Shown: positions 38,542 to 49,472, numbered from the stretch's first letter. The stretch is 64,000 bases of DNA from Saccharopolyspora thermophila (GCF_014646075.1 NZ_BMMT01000014.1:62001-126000); one strand, 5' to 3'. A program made the numbers and translations. The notes: generated by a model from the sequence alone, not told the origin.

Positions 38542-40026
38542 TCAGGGATTCAGCAGTTCGTCCAGGACCACCGCTGGTGCGGCCGGGTCGGTGCCTCGCC
38601 AGGCGACCACGTCGTCGGGGCGGAGCAGGAGGGCTTCGCCCGGGGCGAGGAAGTCCGCGTCCAGACGGTGGGCCGGGAGGCCGTTACGCTGCCAGCGCTG
38701 CGGGTCGTCGGATACCAGCAGCGCCCAACCGGGGCCGCCGAGGTCCACTGTGGAAACAGTGCGGTCGGGGTCGAGCCAGCGGTGCGGGACCCGGGCGCCC
38801 ACGCGGCCGACCGGGGCGAAGTCCGTCACCGGTTCCACCTCGCCGCCCTCGTCCGGGCCGCCCGCGAACGCACCTGCCGGATACTGGAAGCCATCGGCCG
38901 CCAGCACGAACGGGTGCGCGAGGGTCGGGTCGGGCTCGCCGCCGAAGGACTGCGATCGCCTGCTGGACTGGTCGGCGGCGAACCAGCCGGCCGCGCGGCG
39001 TTCGACGTCGTAGCTGTCCAGCAGGGCGGGCGTGGCCGCGCCGGACAGCACCGCGGCGAGTTTCCAGCCGAGGTTGTGTGCGTCGGTGATGCCCGTGTTC
39101 GCGCCGGCTGCCGCGAACGGCGGCATCACGTGCGCCGCGTCGCCCGCGAGGTGCACGCGCCCGGCCGAATACCGGTCCGCCACAAGCATCTCCGCCTGCC
39201 AGGGCAGCACGCTGAGCACTTCCAGGTCCGGTGCGGGCACCCCGAGCGCGGTGCGCAGCAGCGCGGGCCAGTCGCGGTCGACCTCCCCGCCGGGAGCCAT
39301 GAACACCCACCGGTACCGACCGTCCACCAAGGCCAGCGCCCCCGGTGACTCAGGGTGCCGGATCTGGCAGAGGTTGAACTCCCGGCCCCGGACCACGTCC
39401 GCCAGGTCCGCGCGGAAGTAGACGTTGACGTTCGGGTCGCCGATCGCCCCACGGCCGGACCGCTCGATGCCGAGCGCCGCGCGCACCGGGCTGCGGGCCC
39501 CGTCCGCGGCCACCAGGTAGGCCGCGCGCACCCGGCTGCGCCGGTCCGCCGCCAGGTCGTGCAGGTCGGCCAGCACACCGTCGGCGTCCTGCTCGAACCC
39601 GGTCAGCGCGGTCCGGAACCGGACGTCGGCACCCGTGTCCTCGGCCGCTCGGCGCAGCACCGGTTCGAGGACGTCCTGCGCGATCAGGCATGGCCGTTCC
39701 GGGCTGATCTCCATCGGGGCGCCCCCGCCCGGCCGCCACAGCGGCAGCTGCTCGGATTCCGCGAGGGTGCGCCCGGACGCCATGTGGTCGTGGTGGGCGA
39801 GGTCGCGGGCGGCTTCGTGGACGGTCGCGGCCAACCCCATCTCGCGGAAGACCTCCAGGCTGCGCATGTCGAACCGACGCGCCTTGGGCTGCGGTGACGT
39901 GGTGGCCCGCTTCTCAACGAGCGCCACGTCGATCCCGTGGTGGCGCAGCACCAGCGCGGTCGTCAGGCCCACCAGACCGCCGCCGACCACCAGCACCTCG
40001 ACGTTCTGTGTACGTTGTACATTCAT
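38542..40026 (-). CDS. FAD-dependent aromatic monooxygenase (PHBH fold)
   Basis: The 494-residue flavoprotein has the FAD Rossmann motif GGGLVGL (15-21), the DG motif (AADGARSPVR) and the GD motif (HLAGDAAHVMPPFAAAGANTG). It also has the C-terminal thioredoxin-like extension found in phenol and polyketide hydroxylases. It hydroxylates an aromatic or polyketide substrate using NAD(P)H and O2; the substrate is unknown. The first codons lie inside one of two TetR operators, and no Shine-Dalgarno precedes the ATG, so translation may be leaderless. It is divergent from the TetR gene. Confidence 0.92.
   Translation of the reverse strand: MNVQRTQNVEVLVVGGGLVGLTTALVLRHHGIDVALVEKRATTSPQPKARRFDMRSLEVFREMGLAATVHEAARDLAHHDHMASGRTLAESEQLPLWRPGGGAPMEISPERPCLIAQDVLEPVLRRAAEDTGADVRFRTALTGFEQDADGVLADLHDLAADRRSRVRAAYLVAADGARSPVRAALGIERSGRGAIGDPNVNVYFRADLADVVRGREFNLCQIRHPESPGALALVDGRYRWVFMAPGGEVDRDWPALLRTALGVPAPDLEVLSVLPWQAEMLVADRYSAGRVHLAGDAAHVMPPFAAAGANTGITDAHNLGWKLAAVLSGAATPALLDSYDVERRAAGWFAADQSSRRSQSFGGEPDPTLAHPFVLAADGFQYPAGAFAGGPDEGGEVEPVTDFAPVGRVGARVPHRWLDPDRTVSTVDLGGPGWALLVSDDPQRWQRNGLPAHRLDADFLAPGEALLLRPDDVVAWRGTDPAAPAVVLDELLNP
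40009..40021. promoter_or_regulatory. Palindromic operator, copy 1
   Basis: TGTACGTTGTACA is a perfect palindrome around a 3-bp centre. It lies within codons 2-6 of the monooxygenase, so a bound repressor would block initiation or early elongation. Confidence 0.75.
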
Positions 40027-40028
40027 GG

Positions 40029-40041
40029 TGTACGTTGTACA
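40029..40041. promoter_or_regulatory. Palindromic operator, copy 2
   Basis: This is an identical TGTACGTTGTACA, exactly 20 bp (two helical turns) from copy 1 and 21 bp before the TetR start, suggesting cooperative binding and autoregulation. Confidence 0.78.
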
Positions 40042-40062
40042 CGATCGCTAGGATCAGGTCAC

Positions 40063-40800
40063 ATGAGTTCCACTCCGAAACCGCCGGGCGGGCTGGTCTG
40101 GTTCGACGAACCACCGCCCCCGCAGGCCACCGACCAGCTCAGCCGCGAGCGGATCGTCGCCGCCGCCATCGCCCTCGCCGACGAGGACGCGCGCGGCGAG
40201 ATCACCATGCGGGCCGTCGCCGCCAGGCTCGGCTCGCGCAGCCCGATGGCGCTGTACCGCTACGTCGGCAGCAAGGACGGGCTGACCGATCTCATGGTCG
40301 ACGAGGTGTACGGCGAGATCACCGTGCCAACGCCCGGCGACTGGCGGACCTGCCTGCGTGAGCTGGGCACCTCGGCCTGGGCGGCGGTGCGGCGCCACCC
40401 GTGGTTCGCGCGGCTGGCGTTCAGCCGCCCGCCGTTCGGCCCCCGCGCGCTGGCCGTGTACGACGCCGCCCTGGCCGCCGTGGACGAACTGCACCTGGAC
40501 GCGGCCACCAGGATCGGTTTCGTCAACACCGTTCTCGGGCAGGTGCTCGCCTCGGGCCTGGCGATGCTCGAGGAACGCGCCACACGCGAACGCTCCGGCC
40601 TGCACACCGAGGAGGCGCTGGCCGAGGCGGCCCGCCCCTACCTGGCGCGCATCGCCGCGGACGGCCGCTACCCGCACTACGCCAAGTGGCTCGCCGACCG
40701 GAACCCGGGCCGCGACCCGGAGGTGCCGACCTTCGAGCAACTGCTGGAGTGGCAGCTCGACGGCCTGGCGAAACTCGCGGCCACCTCACGAGGGCGCTGA
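40063..40800 (+). CDS. TetR-family transcriptional regulator
   Basis: The 245-residue protein has an N-terminal TetR helix-turn-helix ([28 protein letters not shown]) and an all-helical ligand-binding/dimerisation domain. It is divergently transcribed from the FAD monooxygenase, and two identical palindromes lie between them. It very likely represses both genes until the monooxygenase substrate or a related aromatic binds. Confidence 0.92.
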   Translation: MSSTPKPPGGLVWFDEPPPPQATDQLSRERIVAAAIALADEDARGEITMRAVAARLGSRSPMALYRYVGSKDGLTDLMVDEVYGEITVPTPGDWRTCLRELGTSAWAAVRRHPWFARLAFSRPPFGPRALAVYDAALAAVDELHLDAATRIGFVNTVLGQVLASGLAMLEERATRERSGLHTEEALAEAARPYLARIAADGRYPHYAKWLADRNPGRDPEVPTFEQLLEWQLDGLAKLAATSRGR

Positions 40801-40843
40801 GCGAAGGGTGCCATCGTGCGACCGGTCAGGCCGGGGTCGCGGG

Positions 40844-41455
40844 TCAGGAGCCCGGGCGGGCCTGGATGCCGGCGGGGCGGAGGGTCGTCTCGTAGGCGCG
40901 TTGCCAGGACCCGTCGGCCACCGATTCCGCCACCAGCGCGCGCAGTTCCTCCGCGAACAGCCGGTCGTCGGACCTGATCACCAGGTAGCGCTCGGCGTCG
41001 GTGACCACGTACGGGCCGACCGCGATCAGCTGCGGCGTGTCGGCGGTGCCGCCCAGCAGCACGTCCACGTTGCCCGTCGCGACCGCGTCCACCAGCAGCG
41101 TCGGCGGCAGCCGCCGGAACTGGACCTGGCCGGCGTCCAGGCCGATGCGCCGCGCCAGATCGCGGGCGATCTCCGCGTCGAATCCCTGGTACTCCCCCGC
41201 CGCATCGCGGGTGACGAACTGCGGCGTGTCCGCGCGCACCCCCACCCGCAGCATCCGGCGCTGCCTGATGGCGGCGAGCGTCGGCGAGACGTCGAGTTCG
41301 ACGGAGTCGCCCGCCAACGGGACCGGGGCGGGCGGCGGAGTGGACGGGGCGGGCAGCGGCTGCGGCGGGATCGCGTTCGACGCGGACCCGGCATCCACCC
41401 CGCAGCTCGACACCACCGCGACCGCGGCGACCGCCGCGAGCACGCGCATCCGCAT
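40844..41455 (-). CDS. Solute-binding lipoprotein lacking lobe II (SBP_bac_3-like)
   Basis: The 203-residue lipoprotein (lipobox VSSC, Cys18; SD GAGGAGG) has a Pro-rich linker and then lobe I of an amino-acid-binding protein ([43 protein letters not shown]). After [18 protein letters not shown] the sequence jumps straight to the C-terminal helix that normally ends the fold ([20 protein letters not shown]). The ~90-100 residues of lobe II present in GluB are absent, cleanly and in frame. There is no ABC transporter nearby. It may be a pseudo-binding protein, a sensor or a decaying gene. Confidence 0.82.
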   Translation of the reverse strand: MRMRVLAAVAAVAVVSSCGVDAGSASNAIPPQPLPAPSTPPPAPVPLAGDSVELDVSPTLAAIRQRRMLRVGVRADTPQFVTRDAAGEYQGFDAEIARDLARRIGLDAGQVQFRRLPPTLLVDAVATGNVDVLLGGTADTPQLIAVGPYVVTDAERYLVIRSDDRLFAEELRALVAESVADGSWQRAYETTLRPAGIQARPGS

Positions 41456-41701
41456 GGTCCCCTCCTCACCGTCGACCACGCCCATGATCGCGCACATCCG
41501 CGGCGGCGGTCTCGCGGTTCCGGCGGAAACCCCGGCCCTCGCCAGGACGGATCTCGGTGTTACGCCGCGCGCATCAACGCTGTGCGGTTTTCGTTCATGG
41601 GCTGGATCGATTGTGTTTTCCAGGACACACCTATTAGTGTGACTGCCGTCATGAGGCGCCAACGACGTCGCCCGAACATCCAGCGTTCTCGGAGGCGATC
41701 A

Positions 41702-43552
41702 ATGGCGCCGCCCATGCAGCACGTCGTCGAACAGGTCACCCAGCGCATCGCGGAGCGCAGCGCGGCCTCGCGCGCCGCCTACCTCGAGCGCATCCGCGCC
41801 GCCGCGTCCAGTGCCCCGGCCCGCACCGAGCTGCCGTGTAGCAACCTGGCCCACGGCTTCGCCGCGTGTAGCGGCACGGACCGCCTTGCGCTTCGTGGCG
41901 CCGCCAAGCCGGGTGTCGCCATCGTGTCCGCGTACAACGACATGCTCTCGGCGCACCAGCCCTACGCCGAGTTCCCGGCCTGGATCAAGGAAGCCGTCCG
42001 CGAGGCGGGCGGGGTCGCACAGTTCGCCGGTGGCGTGCCGGCCATGTGCGACGGGATCACCCAGGGCCGCACCGGCATGGAGCTGTCGCTGTTCTCCCGG
42101 GACGTCATCGCCATGGCCACCGGCGTCGCGCTGTCCCACGAGATGTTCGACGGCGCGCTGCTGCTCGGCGTGTGCGACAAGATCGTGCCCGGGTTGCTGA
42201 TCGGCGGACTGTCGTTCGGCCACCTGCCGACCGTCCTGGTGCCCGCCGGGCCGATGCCCTCCGGGCTGCCGAACAAGGAGAAGAGCCGCATCCGGCAGCT
42301 GTTCGCCGAGGGCAAGGCCAGCCGCGAGGACCTGCTGGAAGCCGAGTCCGCCTCCTACCACTCGCCCGGCACCTGCACGTTCTACGGCACCGCCAACTCC
42401 AACCAGCTCGTCGTCGAGGTGATGGGCCTGCACCTGCCGGGCGCGAGCTTCGTGCCGCCGGGCACCCCGCTGCGCAGGGCGCTCACCGAGGAAGCGGCCC
42501 GGCGGGTGCTGCAGCTCGGACGCGGCGGGGACTACACGCCCATCGGTGAGATCGTCGACGAGCGGGCGATCGTCAACGGCGTGGTCGCGCTGCTGGCCAC
42601 CGGCGGCTCCACCAATCACACGCTGCATCTGGTGGCCATCGCCGCTGCCGCCGGCATCGAGCTGACCTGGGACGACTTCGCCGACCTGTCGGCGGTGGTG
42701 CCGTCGCTGGCCCGCGTGTACCCGAACGGGTCGGCCGACATCAACCACTTCGCGGCCGCCGGGGGCGTGCCGACGCTGGTCGGCGAGCTGCTCGACGCCG
42801 GGCTGCTGCACCGCGACGTGCGCACCGTCGCCGGACCCGGGCTCGACCGCTACCGGCAGCAACCGTTCCTGGAGGACGGTCGGCTGGTGTGGCGGGACGC
42901 GCCGAAGCGGAGCCTGGACCCGGACGTGCTGCGCGGTGTCGACGACCCGTTCGCGCCCGACGGCGGGTTGCGCGTGCTGGACGGCAACCTCGGCCGCTCG
43001 GTGATCAAGGTGTCCGCCGTGCGCCCCGAGCACCGCACCGTCACCGCCCCCGCGCGGGTCTTCGACGACCAGCACGAGTTCACCGCCGCGTTCCAGGCGG
43101 GCGAGCTTGACCACGACGTGGTCGTGGTGATCCGCAACCAGGGACCACAGGCCAACGGCATGCCGGAGCTGCACGGGCTCACCCCCGCCCTCGGCGTGCT
43201 GATGGACCGCGGACACCAGGTCGCGCTGGTCACCGACGGCCGGATGTCCGGCGCGTCGGGCAAGATCCCGGCCGCCATCCAGCTCACCCCGGAAGCCAGC
43301 GCGGGTGGACCGCTGGCCCGCGTGCGCGACGGGGACGTGATCCGGCTGGACGCCGACCGCGGCACGCTGGAGGTGCTGGTGCCCGACGCCGAACTCGCGG
43401 CCCGCGAACCCGCGCCCCCGGCGAGCAGCGTGCAGTTCGGCACCGGCCGCGAGCTGTTCACCGCGTTCCGGCAGGCCGTGGGCCGGGCGGACCGCGGGGC
43501 CAGCGTGTTCGCCGCTGCGCACCTGCCGGGCTCCCGCGTTGACCTGCGATGA
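41702..43552 (+). CDS. edd: Phosphogluconate dehydratase
   Basis: The 616-residue enzyme of the IlvD/Edd family dehydrates 6-phosphogluconate to KDPG in the Entner-Doudoroff pathway. Fe-S and active-site regions are evident ([31 protein letters not shown]), and the C-terminal swivelling domain has [19 protein letters not shown] 41702 has GGAGG upstream; the very long open frame 5' of it is spurious. eda overlaps its stop. zwf and pgl are not in the window. Confidence 0.95.
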   Translation: MAPPMQHVVEQVTQRIAERSAASRAAYLERIRAAASSAPARTELPCSNLAHGFAACSGTDRLALRGAAKPGVAIVSAYNDMLSAHQPYAEFPAWIKEAVREAGGVAQFAGGVPAMCDGITQGRTGMELSLFSRDVIAMATGVALSHEMFDGALLLGVCDKIVPGLLIGGLSFGHLPTVLVPAGPMPSGLPNKEKSRIRQLFAEGKASREDLLEAESASYHSPGTCTFYGTANSNQLVVEVMGLHLPGASFVPPGTPLRRALTEEAARRVLQLGRGGDYTPIGEIVDERAIVNGVVALLATGGSTNHTLHLVAIAAAAGIELTWDDFADLSAVVPSLARVYPNGSADINHFAAAGGVPTLVGELLDAGLLHRDVRTVAGPGLDRYRQQPFLEDGRLVWRDAPKRSLDPDVLRGVDDPFAPDGGLRVLDGNLGRSVIKVSAVRPEHRTVTAPARVFDDQHEFTAAFQAGELDHDVVVVIRNQGPQANGMPELHGLTPALGVLMDRGHQVALVTDGRMSGASGKIPAAIQLTPEASAGGPLARVRDGDVIRLDADRGTLEVLVPDAELAAREPAPPASSVQFGTGRELFTAFRQAVGRADRGASVFAAAHLPGSRVDLR

Positions 43553-44217
43553 TGTCCCGGGCCTCGCAGATGAACGAACGGATGAACAACCCCATGAACA
43601 CTGCAGCTGACGTGCTGGATCTCGCTCCGGTGGTGCCGGTCGTGGCGCTCGACGACGTGGCGCACGCGGTGCCGCTGGCGGAGGCGCTGCTGCGCGGCGG
43701 CATCGGCACCATCGAGGTCACCCTGCGCACCCCGGCGGGGCTGCCCGCGATCGAGCGGATCGCCGCCGAGGTGCCGGACATGGTCGCCGGGGCGGGCACC
43801 ATCACCGAGCCGGGGCAGGCCAAGCGGGCCGTTGACGCCGGGGCCCGCTACCTGGTCACGCCCGGTGCCACCGACCGGCTGCTGGACGACCTCGACGGTG
43901 TCGGCGCGCCGTACCTGGCCGGGGCGGCCACCGCGTCGGAGGCGATGCGCCTGGCCGAGCGCGGGGCCACCGCGATGAAGTTCTTCCCCGCCGAGCCGAG
44001 CGGTGGCGTGGCGTATCTGAAGGCGATCGCCGGACCGCTGCCGCACCTGCGGTTCTGCCCGACCGGCGGGATCAGCCCGGAGACGGCGCCCGCCTACCTC
44101 GCGCTGCCCAACGTGGGCTGCGTCGGCGGGTCCTGGCTGGCCCCGAAGGACGTGCTCGCCGCCGGCGACTGGACGAAGGTCGAGCAGCTCGCCCGCGAAG
44201 CCGCCGCGCTCCGCTGA
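43549..44217 (+). CDS. eda: KDPG (2-dehydro-3-deoxyphosphogluconate) aldolase
   Basis: The TIM-barrel aldolase splits KDPG into pyruvate and glyceraldehyde-3-phosphate. The Schiff-base lysine is K144 (AMKFFPAE) and the catalytic Glu is E56 (IEVTLRT). The ATG overlaps the edd stop (ATGA); an in-frame ATG at 43594 begins closer to the conserved domain and is an alternative start. Edd and Eda together complete the pathway. Confidence 0.94.
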   Translation: MMSRASQMNERMNNPMNTAADVLDLAPVVPVVALDDVAHAVPLAEALLRGGIGTIEVTLRTPAGLPAIERIAAEVPDMVAGAGTITEPGQAKRAVDAGARYLVTPGATDRLLDDLDGVGAPYLAGAATASEAMRLAERGATAMKFFPAEPSGGVAYLKAIAGPLPHLRFCPTGGISPETAPAYLALPNVGCVGGSWLAPKDVLAAGDWTKVEQLAREAAALR

Positions 44218-44227
44218 GGCACGGGAT

Positions 44228-44268
44228 GGCGCTGGTGGGCTGGCGGCGGCCGCGCGCCCACCAGCGCC
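44228..44268 (+). terminator. Terminator of edd-eda
   Basis: GGCGCTGGTGGGC (44228-44240) and GCCCACCAGCGCC (44256-44268) form a perfect 13-bp stem with a 15-nt GC-rich loop, 10 bp after the eda stop. Confidence 0.8.
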
Positions 44269-44374
44269 TCCGCAGAACGCGGTAGGCGCCACCCCGCACG
44301 AGCGGGTCCCACGCTCGGCCGGGCGTTCGTAGCGTTGCCCTGGTCAGACCCGATCGACTGATGGCGGTTCTGCC

Positions 44375-45736
44375 ATGGACGGCGTGCGCCCGACCCGCGC
44401 GAGCACGCTGCTCGCCCTCGCCGCAGCCGGCCTGCTCGCCGTGCTGCTGATGGCACCGGCCGGGCATGCGAGGCCCGCCGCCCCGCGCACCGTCGTCACC
44501 TTCACCGTCGACGACGGCAGCGTCTCGCAGACCGTCGGCGCGCGGATCCTCAGCAAGTACCGGATGCGCGGCACCTTCTATGTCTCCTCCGGGGCCATCG
44601 GCACGCCCGGCTACCTCAGCATGGACGATCTGCGCGCGATCGCCGCCGCCGGGCACGAGATCGGCGGGCACACCGTCAACCACCCTGACCTGGCCACCGT
44701 GTCGATCCAGGAGGCCCGCCGCGAGATCTGCCAGGACCGGGCGAACCTCACTGCCCTGGGCTTGCGGCCGACCTCCTTCGCCTACCCGTTCGGCAGCTTC
44801 ACCCCGGCCGCACAGCAGGCCGTGCGGGACTGCGGCTACAACAGCGCCCGCGTCACCGGCAGCATCCGCACCGCGCACGGCTGCGCGAACTGCGCTCCCG
44901 CCGAGTCGATACCCCCGGCCGACCCGATGCTGGTCCGCGGCACCGACATGGTCACGCCCAGCTGGACGCTGGAGGAGCTGCAGCGGGTGGTGCTGGACGC
45001 GGAAGCCTCCGGCGGCGGTTGGGTCCCGCTGGTGCTGCACCAGATCTGCGACTTCTGCGGCCCGTTGGCGGTCAACCCGGTCGTGCTGGACGAGTTCGCG
45101 TTCTGGCTGTCCGCGCGCGCGTCCCGCGGCACGGTGGTGCGCACCGTCGACGAGGTGGTCGGCGGCGGTGCTCGGCCGCTGGTCGCCGCACCGCCGCCGG
45201 AAGCGCGGGAGGGACTGGTCAACGCATCGCTGGAGGAACCCGGCCCTCGGGGCTGGGTGACCAGCAGTTGGGGCCGCAACACCCCGCGGTGGACGCGCAC
45301 CGAGGACGCCCACACCGGCCGGTGGGCGCAACGCCTGGACATGACCGCATACACCGACGGCGACGCGAAGCTGATGTCCCGCTTCGACCTTGGCGAGGTG
45401 GCGCCGACCGCCCGGCCGGACAACACCTACACGCTGGGTGCCTGGTACAAGTCGACCGCCCCGGTGCAGCTGGCCGTCCACCGCCGCGACCGGGCCGGGA
45501 TCTGGCGGTACTGGACGACCAGCCCATGGTTCGCGCCCGCCGGGGAGTGGACCAACGCGACGTGGACCACCCCGCCGGCGCCGCCGGACACCACCGGGCT
45601 GAGCTTCGGGCTGGCGCTGGCCGCGCCCGGCTCGCTCACCACCGACGACTACCACCTGCGGGAGAACCCGGCGTGGCACCGCACCGGAATCTGCGAGCGC
45701 GTGCCGTGGGGATTGCTGATCAGGTGGTTCTGCTGA
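44375..45736 (+). CDS. Secreted polysaccharide deacetylase (NodB domain) with C-terminal beta domain
   Basis: The 453-residue protein has a signal peptide (hydrophobic residues 11-27, GHARPAAP). Its carbohydrate esterase 4 domain shows motif 1 TFTVDDGS, motif 2 HTVNHP and motif 3 FAYPFG. After a linker a ~150-residue beta-sandwich follows (WGRNTPRWTRTEDAHTGRWAQ), resembling a carbohydrate-binding module. It probably removes acetyl groups from an extracellular glycan such as peptidoglycan or chitin-like polymer. Several Cys in the NodB part may form disulfides. Confidence 0.88.
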   Translation: MDGVRPTRASTLLALAAAGLLAVLLMAPAGHARPAAPRTVVTFTVDDGSVSQTVGARILSKYRMRGTFYVSSGAIGTPGYLSMDDLRAIAAAGHEIGGHTVNHPDLATVSIQEARREICQDRANLTALGLRPTSFAYPFGSFTPAAQQAVRDCGYNSARVTGSIRTAHGCANCAPAESIPPADPMLVRGTDMVTPSWTLEELQRVVLDAEASGGGWVPLVLHQICDFCGPLAVNPVVLDEFAFWLSARASRGTVVRTVDEVVGGGARPLVAAPPPEAREGLVNASLEEPGPRGWVTSSWGRNTPRWTRTEDAHTGRWAQRLDMTAYTDGDAKLMSRFDLGEVAPTARPDNTYTLGAWYKSTAPVQLAVHRRDRAGIWRYWTTSPWFAPAGEWTNATWTTPPAPPDTTGLSFGLALAAPGSLTTDDYHLRENPAWHRTGICERVPWGLLIRWFC

Positions 45737-45811
45737 TCCCGGATCTGCCACGGACCGGTTCACGACGCGAGACCTGGACCGGGATCGTCACCACGCGCTC
45801 AAGCGGGCAGC

Positions 45812-46483
45812 TCAGGCTGCCAGGTCGTCGTCGAGGACCGCCAGCGCCTCGGGGATCGAGTCGACGACCGGGAACCCGGACCGCTCCAGCGCTGACCGGC
45901 TCATCACGCCGGTGGTCAGCAGCACGCACCGGGTGCCGGCCTGCTCCGCGGCGTGGGCGTCGTCGAGTACGTCACCGATGAGCACCACGTCGCGCGCGTC
46001 GAGTTGCTGTGCCTCGAGGTGGCGCACCAGATGCTCGGCCTTGGAGCCGCCGCCGACGTCGTCGCGTAGCCCGTCGATGCGGTCGAACAGCTCGTGCAGT
46101 CCCAGCTCGGTCACCAGCGGCACCAGTTCGTCGTGGAACCACATCGACAGCAGCGACTGGCTGCGGCCCGCGGCCACCCAGTCCCGCAGCACGTCCGGCA
46201 CCCCGGTGGCCAGGCCGCAGGTGTGCAGCAGATTCCGGTACGCCTCGTGGTACAGCACGTCGATGCGCGCCCAGTCCTCGGCGCTCAGCGAGCGCCTCAG
46301 GAGCCGTTCGTAGCACTGCAGCAGCGGGCGGCTGAACATCGAGCGCCACTCGTCGAGGTCGATGTGGTCCCGGTCGAACGCCGTGCACACGGCGTTCACC
46401 GCCGCGACCACGGCGTCGTTGTCATCGAGGAGCGTTCCGTTCCAGTCCCAGACGATGTGTCGCGGAGTCTGCGCATTGGTCAC
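45812..46483 (-). CDS. HAD-superfamily hydrolase
   Basis: The 223-residue protein has HAD motif I DWNGTLLDD, motif III GGGSKAEHL (Lys) and motif IV IGDVLDDAHAA, with a helical cap between I and II as in phosphoglycolate phosphatases. Motif I has Asn at the usual second Asp (DxD), so the acid/base residue may be altered. The start is uncertain: GTG 46483 gives a typical N-terminus, while the frame is open to ATG 46534 without a clear ribosome binding site. It is downstream of recX on the same strand. Confidence 0.82.
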   Translation of the reverse strand: MTNAQTPRHIVWDWNGTLLDDNDAVVAAVNAVCTAFDRDHIDLDEWRSMFSRPLLQCYERLLRRSLSAEDWARIDVLYHEAYRNLLHTCGLATGVPDVLRDWVAAGRSQSLLSMWFHDELVPLVTELGLHELFDRIDGLRDDVGGGSKAEHLVRHLEAQQLDARDVVLIGDVLDDAHAAEQAGTRCVLLTTGVMSRSALERSGFPVVDSIPEALAVLDDDLAA

Positions 46484-46571
46484 GATCCGCGACTCTAGGA
46501 GTTCACCCCGACGATCCGGTACCCGCGTCCCCATCTGAGAGACGGCCCACAGTCGCGAACTTCCTGTCCCG

Positions 46572-47180
46572 TCACGGTGTTTCGAGGTCGGGGTCCGGGC
46601 CGGGATCGCCGGATCGCTCGATCTCCTCGCGGGCCACGCGGAAGGCCAAGCCCTCGGAGTAGCCCTTGCGGGCCAGCATCCCTACCAGGCGGCGCATCTT
46701 CGCCGTGTGGTCCAGCGCGCCCATCGTCCGCAGCTTGCGCCGCACCAGTTCCCGCGCCTGCTCAACCTCCGCATCGTCATCCACTGTGGACAGCACTGTT
46801 TCCACCACGTGCTCGTCGACGCCCTTGCGGCGCAGCTCGAAACCCAGCGCCTTGCGGCCGAGCCCCTGGTGCCGCCGCCGGGAGTGCACCCACTCCTCGG
46901 CGAACGCGGCATCGTCCACCAGCCCGGCGGCGACGAACTTCTGCAGCACACCGTCGGCGACGTCCTCGTCGATCCCCTTGCGCAGCAACGCCTGCCGCAC
47001 CTCCGCCCGGCTACGCGCGCGGGCCGCCAGCAGCCGGTACACCGTGTCGCGCGCCTGTTGCTCGGGGTCGTCGGGCCGCTTCGGGCGCTGCTCGCCCTCC
47101 GTGGTCTGGCCGGCCAGCCGGGTGTCGTCGGGGGAACGGTCCCGTGACCCGCTCCCCCGACGTGTGCCGTCGCCGTTCAT
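46572..47180 (-). CDS. recX: RecA regulator RecX
   Basis: The 202-residue protein has a charged, disordered N-terminus of about 40 residues followed by the three RecX helical repeats (RDTVYRLLAARARSRAEVRQALLRKG; GLVDDAAFAEEWV; RRHQGLGRKALGFELRRKG). It binds RecA filaments and limits their activity. It lies 18 bp downstream of recA, the standard arrangement, and should be co-induced in the SOS response. Confidence 0.94.
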   Translation of the reverse strand: MNGDGTRRGSGSRDRSPDDTRLAGQTTEGEQRPKRPDDPEQQARDTVYRLLAARARSRAEVRQALLRKGIDEDVADGVLQKFVAAGLVDDAAFAEEWVHSRRRHQGLGRKALGFELRRKGVDEHVVETVLSTVDDDAEVEQARELVRRKLRTMGALDHTAKMRRLVGMLARKGYSEGLAFRVAREEIERSGDPGPDPDLETP

Positions 47181-47198
47181 CCGCACCAACGTCCAGGC

Positions 47199-48239
<1,041 letters not shown>

Positions 48240-48353
48240 CGGGGGTCCACCTCGGTCAAGTTGAACTTCGTCGTGTCAGGTCCGACGCTACGGCCAGGGA
48301 CCGACAATCCGGTCGCGGGGTTGACCTCCACCGACCTCGATCCCACCGCCACC

Positions 48354-48376
48354 ATCTTAAGCGAACGGGTGTTCGA
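48354..48376 (-). promoter_or_regulatory. recA promoter region with SOS box
   Basis: GCGAACGGGTGTTCGA (48361-48376) matches the LexA consensus TCGAAC-N4-GTTCGA at 11 of 12 positions. On the minus strand a TAAGAT -10 element (48359-48354) immediately follows, so LexA would occupy the -10/-35 spacer and repress recA. The -35 element is weak. Confidence 0.8.
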
Positions 48377-48483
48377 TCATCATGTCGACACGCCAGGGGT
48401 ATCACCCGACTGTGTAGCAGTGCGACCCGCACGAACGGCGCGACACTCGAACGAGGGAACCACGGTTCCGAGGAGGTGCCGAC

Positions 48484-49239
48484 ATGCGCATGGACCGATA
48501 CCTGCCTCCGGACCACCCGCTGAGCCGGTTCTACCGGGTTGCGGCCGCCATCTTCGGCGCGTGTCTGATCGTCTTCGGCGCGCTGGGCCTGGCCAACCGC
48601 GTGCCGCTGTTCACCACCAGCGGCATCGACATCCTCGGCCTGTCCAGCAACGGACTGCTCGCGGTCGTCTCCGTGGTCGTCGGCGCGGTCCTCATCGGTG
48701 CCGCCGCCTGGGGTGGCGCGGTCTCCTCCTCCACCACCGCCGCGGTCGGCGTGCTGTTCTTCCTGTCCGGGCTGATCAACCTGGGACTGCTGAACACCCC
48801 GTGGAACGTGTTCGCGTTCAAGCTGCAGAACGTGGTGTTCAGCCTGGTCGCCGGCCTGGTGCTGATGTTCTTCGGGTTCTACGGACGGGTCAGCGGCGGG
48901 CTGCCCGCCGACAACCCGTACGTGCGCTACCGGCACCACGAGCCACCGGCCGAGGAGAACGACGAGGACATCCTGGCCGACCAGCGGCGCCTCGCCGAGA
49001 TCGAGCCGCTCTGCGAGGCCGAGCACGCGGTCGCCGAGGGCCACCCCACCCCGGAGCAGGAACGGCTGGTCCGGGCCGAGACCTGGCGGCAGATGCAGGA
49101 GGAACGGCGCCGCGCCTACCAGCACTACCGCGAGCTGCACCGCACTGCAGAGCAGCAGATCAGCGCGCAGAACCTGTGGGCGGACTTCGAGGTCCCGCCG
49201 CGCCGGGAGGGCCGCGAGGAGCGCACCGAGAACGGCTAG
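48484..49239 (+). CDS. DUF4383-type membrane protein
   Basis: The 251-residue protein has four predicted transmembrane helices (about 18-38, 58-78, 80-100, 112-132), matching the DUF4383 membrane family. A charged cytoplasmic C-terminal half (EENDEDILADQRRLAEIEPLCEAE) follows. Its function is unknown. The start follows GAGGAGG. Its stop codon overlaps that of the convergent DUF3046 gene. Confidence 0.82.
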   Translation: MRMDRYLPPDHPLSRFYRVAAAIFGACLIVFGALGLANRVPLFTTSGIDILGLSSNGLLAVVSVVVGAVLIGAAAWGGAVSSSTTAAVGVLFFLSGLINLGLLNTPWNVFAFKLQNVVFSLVAGLVLMFFGFYGRVSGGLPADNPYVRYRHHEPPAEENDEDILADQRRLAEIEPLCEAEHAVAEGHPTPEQERLVRAETWRQMQEERRRAYQHYRELHRTAEQQISAQNLWADFEVPPRREGREERTENG

Positions 49240-49430
49240 CGGCGCTCCAGCGGAATCTCGAACGCCTCGCAGACGGCCTGCCAGACCTCCTTGGTGGACA
49301 TCCCCGCCTCCAGGGCCTGGTCGACGGTGCGTCCGCCGAGCGACGACAACACGTGGTCCTGGGCGAGCATCTCGGCTCGGACCCGCCCGAACTCCTCGGC
49401 CATGCGTTGACGGAAAGTTGTGTGGCGCAT
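49236..49430 (-). CDS. DUF3046 family small protein
   Basis: The 64-residue protein starts MRHTTFRQRMAEEFG and contains the conserved LGGRTVDQALEAG-KEVWQAVCEAFEIP core of DUF3046, a family found beside recA in actinobacteria (Rv2738c position). Function unknown. ATG 49430 is the family start. Confidence 0.88.
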   Translation of the reverse strand: MRHTTFRQRMAEEFGRVRAEMLAQDHVLSSLGGRTVDQALEAGMSTKEVWQAVCEAFEIPLERR

Positions 49431-49472
49431 CGCCGCCAGCCTACGCGGCGCCCCCGGCCCTACTCTGGTGGT

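Noticed and set aside
40358-41701. Long upstream extension of the edd frame through the TetR gene
   Set aside because: The 448 residues before ATG 41702 are low-complexity shadow of the TetR and lipoprotein genes; the edd start has its own ribosome binding site.
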